64,000 bases of DNA from Beta vulgaris subsp. vulgaris (taxonomy: Eukaryota; Streptophyta; Magnoliopsida; Caryophyllales; Amaranthaceae). The stretch spans positions 50,548,596-50,612,595 of the forward strand of contig NC_079209.1 of assembly GCF_026745355.1 (NCBI RefSeq), written 5' to 3'. Under the pieces are notes generated by a model, which saw only the letters and a program-made list of their open reading frames with translations, did not search any database and was not told the DNA's origin. The position numbers and the translations under genes are program-made. Below, one piece after another: positions 1 through 11,300 of the stretch; within the stretch, counting starts at the first letter, position 1; each line of letters opens with the position of its first letter.

Positions 1-1734
1 ACTGTGGTGTTGATAGCATAAGTTGTATCTCTCCAAAAAGTTTTTTTTGGTTTTCAATCACAATTTTGAATTGTCAAAAAAAAAAAGTTACTGATAAATA
101 GTAAGGTGAAGGTTGTCGCTAAATGAGATTATTATTCGATCTGGTAGCCCTTTTGGGCTACGTTACTAATATTGTAAATTACTACATATATGGTTAATTT
201 CTTTTGAATGTAATATATGGTTAATTATCTGAGTGATTATTCATCGGATGTCTGGGTAGATAGAGTTCTTTTTCCTTTGAAGGAGCAATAACATACAATA
301 TTAAGTATTATGAAAATCCTTATAATTTAAGACTTCCCCAAATTAAAATCCTACATCCACATTTGTAATGGAGAAAATTTACCTACTATTGATATTCGTT
401 GTCTACTACGCATTTTTTATATTCAACAAATCTCTCAAAACCTACTTTTTTTTTTTTTTTTTTTTCTTTTCTTCGGAAGATCTTTCCATACTACCTTGAC
501 ACTCCTATACACCAATCTCTTTTTATAATCTTCTCTATAACATAAAAAATAATTTTAGACTTCATTTTTTAATAATGCTCCCCAAAATCCCTACCATGTT
601 AGGTTGTGTCATCTTATTATTGTATGGACTGCAACAATAATTATTATCTTCTTTCCATTGTTTATACCTATATGTAACCATCGCCACATTGGTTTACTAA
701 TGACATCTCCAATTCTTAATTTATAGCTATACATCCACATATCATAGCATTCATATACGACCATAGCAGTTTTCGTTGTTAATTATTTTTCCCCCTAGAA
801 CGACCAACCATAAACATGGAATTGAAGAACAAGAAGAAATTTACTCCCAAAAATAAAATTATTGGAAAAAAAATTCTAACCCTCAATGGCTCAATGTATA
901 GTTTAGATTTCACTTCAAAATTAAATAGAATTTTATATTAAAAAAATTTCATTAGTCACTTACTCTCTTCATTGTTTTTTCTTTTTCAGCCCATCTTTTT
1001 TACATAGTCTCTAAGATATATGCGTATGCTAACCATTTTTGTTTCGAAAGAGACCATTTTTTTTTAAATGATACATTAGTTGAAATTATAGAAAGCTAAA
1101 TATATAGAACTAGACTTTGAATATTATGACAAGTAATAACATAGACCTATTTTTTTGTTTTGATCGTATATGGAGTTGAATAGTTAATAAAAATAGAATA
1201 AAAAAGAACGAATAAAGTATTAATTAGCCTATAACGACTTATTAAAAACAAGCTATGTAGAGGGTAAAGCCTATAAGTCTATAACCACATAAAAACAAGC
1301 TAAATTTTAATAGTCCGTAATCTGTATTATTATATACAGTTAACCTTTTTTTTAGGGGATATACAGTTAACCTAAAGAGTTTATTTAACTAAATGTATGT
1401 TCCAAGTAGAGAGAATTTTCTGTCATTTTTGTCCCAGGTATAGCCGTATAGGTGTTGTACTTCTAGTTCTAGTTACCTTCAAGGTATTGGGATCATTCTA
1501 GGCATATAATTGGGAACTTTCATACATCATTTTATTCTCTTTTTCCTTTTTAAAACTCTGGGAAAGGTCTTTTACATCTTGAAACACACTTTTAATTTAT
1601 TCGCATTTCTTTTGAAGTGCTTGAAAAGATTTACATATCTTCAATATTCTATCGACTGCCTTGCAAGTTTCATATAGCCTATAGGAATATAGCAAAGCCA
1701 ACAATTATATTACAGGTGTTGCAATACTTGTAAG
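1..1734. other. AT-rich intergenic DNA, no gene seen
   Basis: Very AT-rich sequence with homopolymer runs, for example a T tract near 447-465. No open frame of useful length, no recognisable protein similarity and no clear terminal inverted repeats were seen. The boundary at 1734 is set by the start of a transposon. Confidence 0.6.
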
Positions 1735-2760
1735 TAGGGATGGGCATGGGTCCAAGACCCGACCCGGACCCTGTTGGACCCGACCCTAATTTAAGGGTCT
1801 GGGTCCAATTTTTTCAGACCCTTAGGGTCCGGGTCCGGGTCTGGGTCCAAGTAATTTTTTGAGGGTCCGGGTCCGGGTCCTGATGTTGTAGACCCAGACC
1901 CGACCCTAGACCCTATACATATGTAATATATAAATTTTAAACTTTTTTTTTTTTAAAAAAAAAGCTGATTGTTTTTAAACCCTAAAGGCCTAAACTAACA
2001 GTTTAACTTTAAAACCAAAAGAGTGAGACTTGAGAGTGAGACGCAGTCACGCCTCCACTCCACTGCCGGTTTCCTTCGACTTCGCTGCCGGTTTCCTTCG
2101 ACTTCGCCGCCGGTTTCCTTCGACTTTGCCGCCGGTTTCCTTCGACTTTGCCGCCGGTTTCCTTCTACTTCGCTGCCGGTTTCCTTCGACTTCACCGCCG
2201 GTTTCCTTCGACTTTGTCGCTGATTCACGCTATTTCTCTTTAATTTTTTCAGTTTTCTTTTTATTTCTCTCTGATCTTCGATCCTTCTCTTTGTTTTTTC
2301 GAACATCTTTTGTATGAAACTGATTTATTTGTTAAATTTCAAATTGATTTGTTTGTCGAACTGATTTGTTTCATTGTTTGTTTCGTTTGAAATGTGGTAT
2401 TTGTTTGTTTCAAACTGATTTGAAATGTGGTATTTGTTTGTTTCAAACTGATTTGTTTCATTTGTCAGTTTATGTGTATGAATTTCAGTCTTGGTATTTT
2501 GTTTGAGTTGAATTTGTAGAAAATTAGGGTTAAAAAATTGAAAATTAGGGTTAGAAAACTGAAAATTTGGCAAAATAAAAAAAATTTAGGCTTGGACCCT
2601 CTAGACCCTCCAGACCCTACAGACCCTAAGGGTCTGGGTCAGGGTCCAATTTTTTCAGACCCTTAGGGTCCGGGTCCGGGTCTGGGTCTGTAAAAAAAAT
2701 TAGGGTCCGGGTCTAGGGTCCGGCCAGACCCGACCCAGACCCGACCCTTGCCCATCCCTA
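1735..2760. mobile_element. Non-autonomous hAT-like element, 1026 bp
   Basis: The element begins TAGGGATGGGCA and ends TGCCCATCCCTA, a perfect 12-bp terminal inverted repeat. It is flanked by an exact 8-bp duplication, CTTGTAAG, at 1727-1734 and 2761-2768. Eight-base duplications and this terminus type are characteristic of hAT elements. Both subterminal regions are packed with variants of GGGTCC/GACCC, such as GGGTCCGGGTCCGGGTC, which resemble clustered transposase-binding sites; that role is inferred. The centre holds a 22-bp minisatellite and a 33-bp duplication (2389-2454). No transposase frame is present, so it must have been moved in trans. Confidence 0.9.
2063..2216 (+). repeat. 22-bp minisatellite, seven copies
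   Basis: Seven head-to-tail copies of a unit close to CCGCCGGTTTCCTTCGACTT plus two bases lie inside the hAT-like element. The unit length is not a multiple of three, so the open frames running through it change frame at each repeat and are repeat artefacts rather than a protein. Copies differ by one or two bases. Confidence 0.85.
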
Positions 2761-2793
2761 CTTGTAAGCCACAAAGTGGTATTGTCTTCAAAT

Positions 2794-3712
2794 CAGGGAT
2801 GCGTATAGATCGGGTTTGCAACAGGTTTAGTAAGATTAACTCAGACCCTTAACATTTTATGTAGAGTAGACCTCCCCCAAGCTCATATAGGGTGCAAAAA
2901 TAATTCAGACCCTTACCCGGATCCAACAGGTTTAGCAAGTCCAGAGACCTAGGATCCAGAATGGCTCTTGAGTTTATATCAATTTCGGTTATCTTTTTAA
3001 CTTATTTATAAAATCTTTCATGATGTTGAGAATGTAATCCACATGTATTCCACATTGGAAGAATTGAAAGTATATGACTAGTATATAAGCTAATGGGTTA
3101 CTCCACCTATCACCATATGGTTTTAGGATGGAACCCCATTAGGCTTGTGTGTGGTCATACTCTTTTCTTGTGTGGGCTTGTGCTGAGCCCACCGAGATTT
3201 ATCACATGAGTTGTTAAAATGATAAATTATAGCTCAATCTCAAATAAATTTGACTTTAATGTATTATATAACGATAATGACCCTACTAAAATGTCGTATA
3301 TAGAGATTGAGACTTCTATGAAGTACCGACTATGTGATAGATTTTTTTGTTGCGTGATTGGATGAATCTTCTATTAATATTGTAGTGTGTTATTGTTTCT
3401 TGGACACAATAGATGTTCCATAAACCCTTTAACCATCAATTCAACAAGGTTAAGTAGTTATATGTTTCTACTATGAAAAATATGAATGAGTATATTAATC
3501 GGGTCTAAAGCGAGTTTGTGGCTTAATTTATTGGATTCGAAACCAAACCCTTTTTTAAACAATTAGACCTTAATTCGAACCATACCTAATGGATCTAAAA
3601 ATTTTAGACCCAGTCCTAATGATTCTTAAAAAAAAATAGAGCTAGACCATAAATAACGGATTGTGTTCAAGTGGATTCGGGTTAATTGGTACCCGAGTCC
3701 ACGCTATCCCTA
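2794..3712. mobile_element. Second hAT-like element, decayed, 919 bp
   Basis: The ends CAGGGATGCGT and the complement of GCTATCCCTA form an imperfect terminal inverted repeat. The flanks CTTCAAAT (2786-2793) and CTCCAAAT (3713-3720) match at seven of eight positions, as expected for an ageing hAT duplication. The element starts 25 bp after the duplication of the previous hAT element. Subterminal GGGTTT/ACCC-type motifs resemble those of its neighbour but are more worn. No transposase was found. Confidence 0.7.
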
Positions 3713-3901
3713 CTCCAAATTCTCAATTAATTAAAGCCTAATTTCTATCTATTAACACATATATTTCTACTGATTAAAATTAAGAGTGACCAATACATAT
3801 CTTTTTATCGATCCTCTAAATCTCTTTGTAAGGTTTTCAAATAATACTTATAGCAGATTTAGCAAACATCAAATGCTTGGTGCTTATATAAGGATGTGTT
3901 C

Positions 3902-4046
3902 TTTTTACTTTAAAAAGAAATTTTTTAGGTTTAATAAGTTTGGATAAGTTCGAATTATGTTTAACACCAAATAAAATAAACTTTGATATGTTCAAATAAA
4001 TCTACATAAGTTTGATTCAAATGAAATGAAGTGAAAAGGATACACC
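3902..4046. mobile_element. 145-bp MITE with 8-bp duplication
   Basis: Terminal inverted repeats GGATGTGTTCTTTTTACTT and (as complement) GGTGTATCCTTTTCACTT flank the element. It is bracketed by exact TTATATAA copies at 3894-3901 and 4047-4054. The 8-bp duplication suggests a hAT-type MITE. The interior carries AATAAGTTTGGATAAGTTC-type repeats, similar in flavour to repeats near 22.83 kb and 25.2 kb. Confidence 0.75.
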
Positions 4047-4175
4047 TTATATAAGAAAACGAAAAGAACTATTATACTTAGGCTATGTTTAGTTGACTTT
4101 ATTTTTACTTATTTCAGATCAAATTAAATCAGGCCAAACCAGGTCAGATTAGTTAAGATCATGCTTATATTTAAA

Positions 4176-4440
4176 AATTAATTATTATTATTATTATTGG
4201 TGTTATTGCTACTACTAAAACTACTGCTACCGCTACTACTACTATTGTTACTACTGGTGCTATTGCTACTACTGCTACTGTATGTTCTTTTCCAAAAATT
4301 AACTATGTTATTATTATTGTTATAATAATAATTATTATTATTATAATTATTATTATTTTATAAATTTTTGATAATAATATAATTATAGTAGTAATAGTAT
4401 ACTAGTAATTAAATACATAGTAATAATATTATTTTTGTAT
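4176..4440. repeat. ATT/CTA trinucleotide microsatellites
   Basis: Runs of ATT, then CTA/CTG triplets, then ATT and TAA triplets, form a compound microsatellite. No coding signal is visible. Confidence 0.8.
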
Positions 4441-4444
4441 TCCA

Positions 4445-5620
4445 TGTTTTGATGATGCCTAATACTTAGGTCTTGTATAATTTTTATTTTGAAAAATATA
4501 AAATCCCAAAAATATTGTCAAGTTAATTTTTATATATCTTGTGGAGAAAGATTAATTATTTAATCTAGTCAAGGTATTTTTATGCATTGATTATTTAATC
4601 TAGTCAAGGTATTTTTATGCACTTTGAATTTTATTATATGATATGTTTAATAGAGTTCTAGTAACTTAGAGTCTTTTGGATAAAAAGATTCGAAGGTTAT
4701 TAGATCTTGTTGTTCTTGCTTTGCTATGAACTATATGTTGAAATATTTGTGCCTACAAATAAGGGAAGTGGTGCGAGATTTTCTCAACAAACTCGCTGGT
4801 TGTTTGCGCACAACGGCTAGTGGAAGGTGGTTAGAAACTGTTGTACAAAAGTAACAAAACATGGTGATAATGCAACAAGTTTAGCGCCATGATTCCTAGA
4901 TCTAATTAAGCATACAACATGGCTACAAATGTGGAAAGCAGCGGATAACAATCGCCAACAACCTGCGAGATATTTCCACTAATGGTAGTGGGGTAAATAA
5001 CTATTGCTAACATCGCGGGATATATGGCACAAAATCATGGATCAAGAGTGCCTACAATTTAGTTGAAGAAAAACGTGGATTTCTAATTGAAGAATTATGA
5101 CTGCTGCAGCAGCTATTTACAGAGGGAGAATTGTTCGAAGAAAAATAACAACTTTCAAGCATCAAAAGTTTATCTTAAGTTTTTATGTATTTTCTTCTTC
5201 TCCTACAACCACATATCATTGTAATACTCTTAGTGTTTGGGTGAGAGAAAATTCTGAGAATATCTTTGTAAACAAGAGAGAGAAAGAAAGAGGTAAAAGA
5301 GAAGACTTCGAGTGAAGTCAAATGAGTATCATCAATTTAAGGGGAATTGAGTGACTGAGAACAAGTTTCTAGAGGAATAGAAAAGTGTCCAGTAATAGGT
5401 TGTAAAGAGAGTCTTTTGGCCTATTATATTAACTGAAGTGTTGAGTCAAAATCTCTTGGGGTCAAGGTTTTTCTTTCTTTTGGGCCCAGGAAGTTTTCCT
5501 TGTAAAAATCTTGTCTGCATGCATTTTCTCTTTCATTCGAAGTAATTTTTATTCTGCAATTTAAAGTCGAAAATTTTCCCTCAACTACAATCCCCCCTCT
5601 TGTAGTTGGTCTAGTGTTCA
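4445..5620 (+). mobile_element. Possible solo LTR, Sirevirus-like copia
   Basis: The stretch begins TGTTTTGATGATGCC and ends in ACAATCCCCCCTCTTGTAG followed by GTTCA. Both ends are reminiscent of Sirevirus (copia) LTRs, and an AACGGCTAG motif lies inside. No matching 5-bp flanking duplication was found (TTCCA versus TGATA), so the borders are provisional and the call rests on resemblance only. A tandem duplication of about 36 bp occurs near 4553-4622. Confidence 0.35.
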
Positions 5621-5699
5621 TGATAACAATTATTAGTAATAATCTAAATCTAAATATAAAAAGAAACTTTTCGAGAGCATAGGGAGCTGCTCAAGATTT

Positions 5700-6440
5700 C
5701 GTTTAGTTAAGTGTTTTTTCAGTTGGTATTGTTGTTTTATCATTTCGTACTGTTTATGTTGTTTTTCATTTTATTTGTTTGTTGTTTCATTTAGATATGT
5801 ATTTCTTTCATTTTATTATGTTTTTGTTTCAGTTGATGTTGTCTTTGTTTCATTTACATATTTTGTTTTTTTTGGTGTGTTTTAATTGTTGTTTTGTATC
5901 ATTGACATATGTTTTCCTTTCATTTGATATTGTTTTTCTTTCATTTAGACATTTCTACCTTTCATTTGGTATTTTTGATTTTGTTTTTCTTTGATTTTTT
6001 GATATTTTCAGTTAATTATAGTATTCTTTCAGTTGATTCTTGTATTCTTTCAGTTGGTGTGTAAATTCTTTCAGATTATTATTGAATTGCTTAATTTGTT
6101 TATTTGGTTTATTTAATGATTCATGTGATTTTTTATGTGTTTCAGTTGTTTAGTATTTAGCTTCTAGCTTCTTTAGTATTTACATATTATCCTTTTTTTG
6201 GTAATGGTGTATTTGTTTTCAGTTGGTGTGTTATTTGGGTGTTTGGTTTGTTTATGTTTCAGTTTGTTGCTTGTTTATTTCATTTGGTTCTTTTTTCCTT
6301 TCAGTTAGTGCTTCTTTTTTCATTCAGGTTTCATTTTACTTTGTTTCAGTTAGTCTTATTATTCTTTCAGCTTGTGTTGTTTTTCTTTCATTTGGTCTTG
6401 ATATTGTTTTGCTGCTTTTAACTAAGACGCGCGTGATTTC
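5700..6440 (+). repeat. T-rich degenerate repeat region
   Basis: About twenty irregular copies of TTTCAGTTGGT or TTTCATTTGGT occur every 25-50 bases. The translated frames here (near 5779-5994 and 6223-6462) are Phe/Leu/Val-rich by-products of this composition, not proteins. Confidence 0.6.
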
Positions 6441-6857
6441 GTCCGACGAGAATGGTTTGTGAGACGAGTCTGACACAATACCATCTCTTTTCATAAATGT
6501 GAGCCACATATATAAACCCTAAATAACAACCAATCCCTTTGGTAGGCTTGTCAGGTAAGTAGTGGGCTAACTTTGATAGGAGTGGGGGTTATTCGAGCTT
6601 ACTACTCGCTGGACTGGCAAGTGGCCTTGGCGTTGGCCCAGTAGATTATGAGTCGAAATCTCAAAAGGAGCCCATCATAGCCTACTCTTTTTTTTTTTTT
6701 TTTTCATGTGAGGAATATCTTAATGTTGTGAAATAAAGGGAATCAAAAGATTGTGAACTGAAAGATAACAGAGAATTTTTTTTTCTCGTAGTATGTATTG
6801 TAACTTATGGGAAGAAAAGCTCTAGAGAGAGAATAGGAAGAGAGAGAAGCTCTCAAG

Positions 6858-8387
6858 ATGGGGTTTCCACAACCCCAACCACCTGAAACTTCCAATTTGT
6901 ACATCTCTCCTATGCTTTTCTCAAGTCCTCAATCACCCATGGGTCACAACTCCACGAACTCAATCGACCAACCGCCTACTGTAATCTGCGCGATTCTGTT
7001 TCGCAAATCTCAAGTGAAGAAGGTGATGATTCATCTTCCCCAGCCAACGTCACAGCCAAGCCGCCATAGACAACACCTTCGAACCACCCAACATCGACGA
7101 CGCGAGTGGTTTTCAATCCAGGTAAGTATTCTCTCTCCTTTACTAAATTCATTAATATTGATTAAGTCTAAAATTGCAACAATTTTTCTGAATTACAAAG
7201 AAGAAATCAGACAAAATTTCGAATTGCTATATATTATGATCAAACCTCCTTGTGGGTCTTATGTTTTTAGTAGGTATGTCAGCTTAAACGATCGAATTTC
7301 ATGGAATTCGCCTCAGTATGGTAGCCACCTATGGAGGTTTTGTCAAATTTATCAATTGGTCTTGTGTTCGTATGGAATTCACCTCGACATTGTTGTACTA
7401 GTTGTCTTTCAGTCCTGCAATACTAAGTATAGTAACATTCTTTATAATTGCCTTTATCTGTTTACCGCACAAAGTTTAATGGCTTATATTCCTGTTGAAA
7501 TAATCTTATGTCATGCACTACACGAACAAGCAGTTTTAAATTGGTCGCAATGTATATTCATGGAGTGGGTTACTATACTGAAAATATATGTTATCAGTTT
7601 CTTCTATCTGGAAACATTAACACAATTACACCATGATACTACTGTTTATCTGCACATTCGATGCACCACCATCGTTTATATGTATGCCTCCCAGTCGAGG
7701 AAATTAATAAAGGCTATAATTACATGGTACATGACATTGTTATATTTTTCTATGTGCCATATCATCACCCGCCACGACACCTCAATATGGGTGCGCTATT
7801 GGAAAAATATATTGTCATTGTTAAGCAATATAACACATATTGAAATGGTCTATGCTATTAGATTATCGCTCTATGAGTATCTAACCAGTGATTGGATAAC
7901 TGACATAATTGGCTTGCAATTACTAATATGTATGATTTATCTCATGCCAAAGCCACGACACTGTAGAAAGATTGTTCTCTCTTTGCGATTGTATAAGCAT
8001 AATTGTGATTGTGTTAATTGCCGCAACTCTGTGAGTAAATGTCAATTTACCACTATTGTGCCCGACTTTTGGGACTGGCGGATAGCCTTGCCCAGCATCA
8101 TTCGATGCCTGTCTAGACACTTGTTGTCTTTGAAACGTTATATGCTCAATCACTATGAAAACTACTGTGGGAAGCAACGCAAAGTCCTTGGAAAGCTCAT
8201 ACATTGTCACACTATACGACTGATATATGTATTCAAAGTGAAACATAATTTTATTGTAACTCTCTTATGGTTTTGGATTGGAACTCTCTATTATCCTTGC
8301 AATAACTCTACGCGATTGGTTTTTGACCTAGCCCAAAATTCTGTGATGCCTACCGCAGGCATACGACGTTTGTCGACAATCGAATAG
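6858..8387 (+). CDS. Uncharacterised 509-aa ORF in LINE ORF1 position
   Basis: An uninterrupted ATG-initiated frame starts 48 bases into the LINE and stops 12 bases before the ORF2 start codon at 8400, exactly where L1-type ORF1 belongs. I recognise no DUF4283, RRM or CCHC zinc-knuckle domain, which plant ORF1 proteins usually carry. The protein is Pro/Gln-rich for about 85 residues and then rich in Ile, Leu, Tyr, Cys, His and Trp, with hydrophobic stretches and a CDCVNC cluster. An AG|GTAAGT splice-donor match lies at 7120-7126. Another frame in the first 250 bases reads as a Ser/Glu/Asp-rich protein (SSEEGDDSSSP), so the true ORF1 frame may be different and shifted. Chance openness over 509 codons at this AT content is very unlikely. 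Function unknown. Confidence 0.5.
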   Translation: MGFPQPQPPETSNLYISPMLFSSPQSPMGHNSTNSIDQPPTVICAILFRKSQVKKVMIHLPQPTSQPSRHRQHLRTTQHRRREWFSIQVSILSPLLNSLILIKSKIATIFLNYKEEIRQNFELLYIMIKPPCGSYVFSRYVSLNDRISWNSPQYGSHLWRFCQIYQLVLCSYGIHLDIVVLVVFQSCNTKYSNILYNCLYLFTAQSLMAYIPVEIILCHALHEQAVLNWSQCIFMEWVTILKIYVISFFYLETLTQLHHDTTVYLHIRCTTIVYMYASQSRKLIKAIITWYMTLLYFSMCHIITRHDTSIWVRYWKNILSLLSNITHIEMVYAIRLSLYEYLTSDWITDIIGLQLLICMIYLMPKPRHCRKIVLSLRLYKHNCDCVNCRNSVSKCQFTTIVPDFWDWRIALPSIIRCLSRHLLSLKRYMLNHYENYCGKQRKVLGKLIHCHTIRLIYVFKVKHNFIVTLLWFWIGTLYYPCNNSTRLVFDLAQNSVMPTAGIRRLSTIE

Positions 8388-8399
8388 TATGTTAAATAT

Positions 8400-11300
8400 A
8401 TGTCTTCCATGAAAATTATTAGTTGGAATATTCAAGGTGCTAAAAAACAGAATGCATTTAGTGAGATTCTTTTTCTCACTCGAAAATACAAACCTGATAT
8501 TGTAATTATACTTGAAACCATGAGCTCAAAAGTAAATCGCAGAAGATTCTTTCTACTCTAGGGTTTGATGATATACTCATTATAGATCCGATTGGACATA
8601 GTGGTGGAATATGGGTACTATGGAAAAATGATGTTTATTCTATTATACCGCAAACACCATCGCCTCGTTTGGCTCACTTTATAGTTCAAGAAAAATGCTC
8701 ATCTTTTACTTTTTGGCTTACTGGTATTTATGCTCCTGCCCAAAACATTGATAAAGCTCCATTTTGGAACAATGTAACTGAATTTTTCTCCAGTCTTCAC
8801 CTTCCATGGTGCCTTATTGGAGATTTTAATGAACTCTTGCACATCAGTGACAAAAAAGGGGGGAATTATGCCACCCCTTTACGTTGTCAAATTCTTTCGG
8901 ACTTCCTTTTCTCTTGTCAGGCCCAAGATGTTTGCAGCCATTCGAATGTTTTCTCTTGGAGAAAAAAACATAACAACCAGTATATATATGAAAAACTTGA
9001 CCGTTGTTTAGTCTCTCCCCAATGGGCTTCAAAGTATCGAAATCTTTCTTCAATATGATGCTTATACTTGCTCTGATCATGCACCTATAATATTAACTAC
9101 AACTCAAGTAAGACAATATAAGCCAGCCAGATTTCGGTTCCAAAATGCATGGACTAATGACCCTACTACAAGAAAAATTTTAGCAAATATTGGCACCGAC
9201 AACATTCACGTTCGCATTTTTATAATATAACCCGAAAACTTCAGTTTATTAAACAAGAACTGAAAGTATGGGCAAGGAAAAAATTTGGACATGTCCAACA
9301 AAAACTGGAACAAAATCATACTAGATTAGAAAATGTCCAACAACAATTACTCCAGTTTCCTAGCAATCCTCATATTGAGCAGCACTTAGGACGACTAGTT
9401 CGCCAACGAGAACGACTATTAACTTTCACCCAAAAGTTTTGGGGAAAATATTCTCGAAAACAATGGTTGACAAAAGGAGATCGTAACTCTGCATTTTTTC
9501 ATTCCAAAATTACTGCTAAATTCAAACGTCAACGCATTTTGTGTATTAAAAATCATTTGAATCAATGGGTCGATTCCCCGAATGAAATACACTATGCTTT
9601 TTTATCAGAATTTCAAGAACGCTTTCATTCTGCCCACCAGTGTCATCGGCATGTCTCCACACCTTGCATCTCACCTATTGTCTCCGATACAGATAATTCA
9701 CATTTAGTAGCTTCTGTTTCGGACAAAGAAATTAGAGACGCAATCTTTAGCATTGATCCCACAAAATCCCCAGGATCAGATGGTTATGGGTCTAAATTCT
9801 TCCAACAATATTGGGATATTGTAGGTCCTGACATCTGCAAAGCCATACATGATTTCTTTCAATCATGGTCATCTATTGCGTAGTGTTAATCATACATTAA
9901 TCACTTTGATACCGAAAAAGCTACTCCTGAAAAGCCGAATCAATTCAGACCTATCAGCTTATGCACCACATTATACAAAATTATATAAAAATTTTGGTAG
10001 AACGTCTTCGGCCAATTCTTGTTAAAATTATCAGCCCATTTCAAAATGCATTTACTCCTGGAAGACTTATACATGATAATGTACTTATTGTTCAAGAAAT
10101 CCTGAATATCTTTAATAAAATCAAAAAGTAAAACGGGATGGTTTGCACTGAAATTAGATGTGGAAAAAGACTATGATCGTATCGAATGGGATTTTTAGCC
10201 CATGCTCTTAAAAGTTATGGTTTTCACCAACAATGGATCAAATGGATCATGCAATGCATCTCAATTGTCTCTTACTCACTATCATCAATCAAGACACAAC
10301 CTCTGTCTTCACCCTTCTCGAGGACTTCGCCAAGGTGACCCTTTATCACCTTATCTTTTCATTTTATGTATGGATGTCCTCTGTCGACAACTGGATTGTG
10401 AAGCAAAAAATTCAAAATCAGGAATTGGAATCAAACTAGCCCCACATTCGCAGATAATTCCAGGACTATTCTTTGCTGACGATGGCTTACTATTTTGTAA
10501 AGCTAACTTAGAGTCTGCCCATCGACTAAAAAATATTCTAGACTTTTTTTGCCTTAATTCAGGACAGTTAGTGAATTTTCATAAATCAGCGATCATGGTT
10601 TTAAAAAAAGTTCCGAATTCTAGACGTAGATCGATTGCTGGTATTTTTAATATGACCCCAAAGGTTTTCTTGGGAAGGTATTTGGGCGTTATATTCTCCA
10701 ATTATAAACCAATGCACAGTAATTTCCACAACTTAGTTCAAAAAATTGACAGCAAAATTAATTTGTGCACAATCATTTTCTCTCGAAAGCTGGAAAATCA
10801 GTTCTTATTCAGAGTCATCTAGAATCATCCCCAGCTTATCTTATGGCAACAACTCAGCTTCCCAAGAAAATATGCTCTACAATAGATAATATCAACCGAA
10901 AGTTTTTCTGCATCCTCAACGAACTCTTCCGGACTACCCTAATTGCATGGTCAAAAATTTGTCGTCCTAAAAAATATGGTGGGTTGAATTTTCGAAAAAC
11001 GGCCCATGTAAATGAAGCATACTTAGCTAAAATGGGATGGCGAATCCTTTCTGACCAACACTCTCTCTGGCCAACTCTTATGCGCCAAAATATCTTCGGA
11101 ATACTTCTTTCTTTGAATACAAAACTAAGTCACGAGATTCTCATATTTGGAAGTCCATTCTCCGATCTCGAGAGCTATTAAGGAAAGGAATACGTTGGAA
11201 AATTGGATCTGGAACACATATTTATTTTTGGATTGACAACTGGTGTACTAATCAAAGCCTTATTGAAATGCTAAATCTTCAAATCACGGCTATTGATAAT

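Noticed and set aside
2023..2317. Overlapping open frames of 60-100 codons on both strands
   Set aside because: They are produced by a 22-bp minisatellite inside a hAT-like element; the unit is not a multiple of three and there is no protein similarity.
5779..6462. Phe/Leu/Val-rich membrane-like frames
   Set aside because: A compositional artefact of the T-rich degenerate repeat.
7923..8246. Minus-strand 107-codon frame
   Set aside because: Lies wholly opposite the 509-codon plus-strand ORF of the LINE; no similarity or signals.
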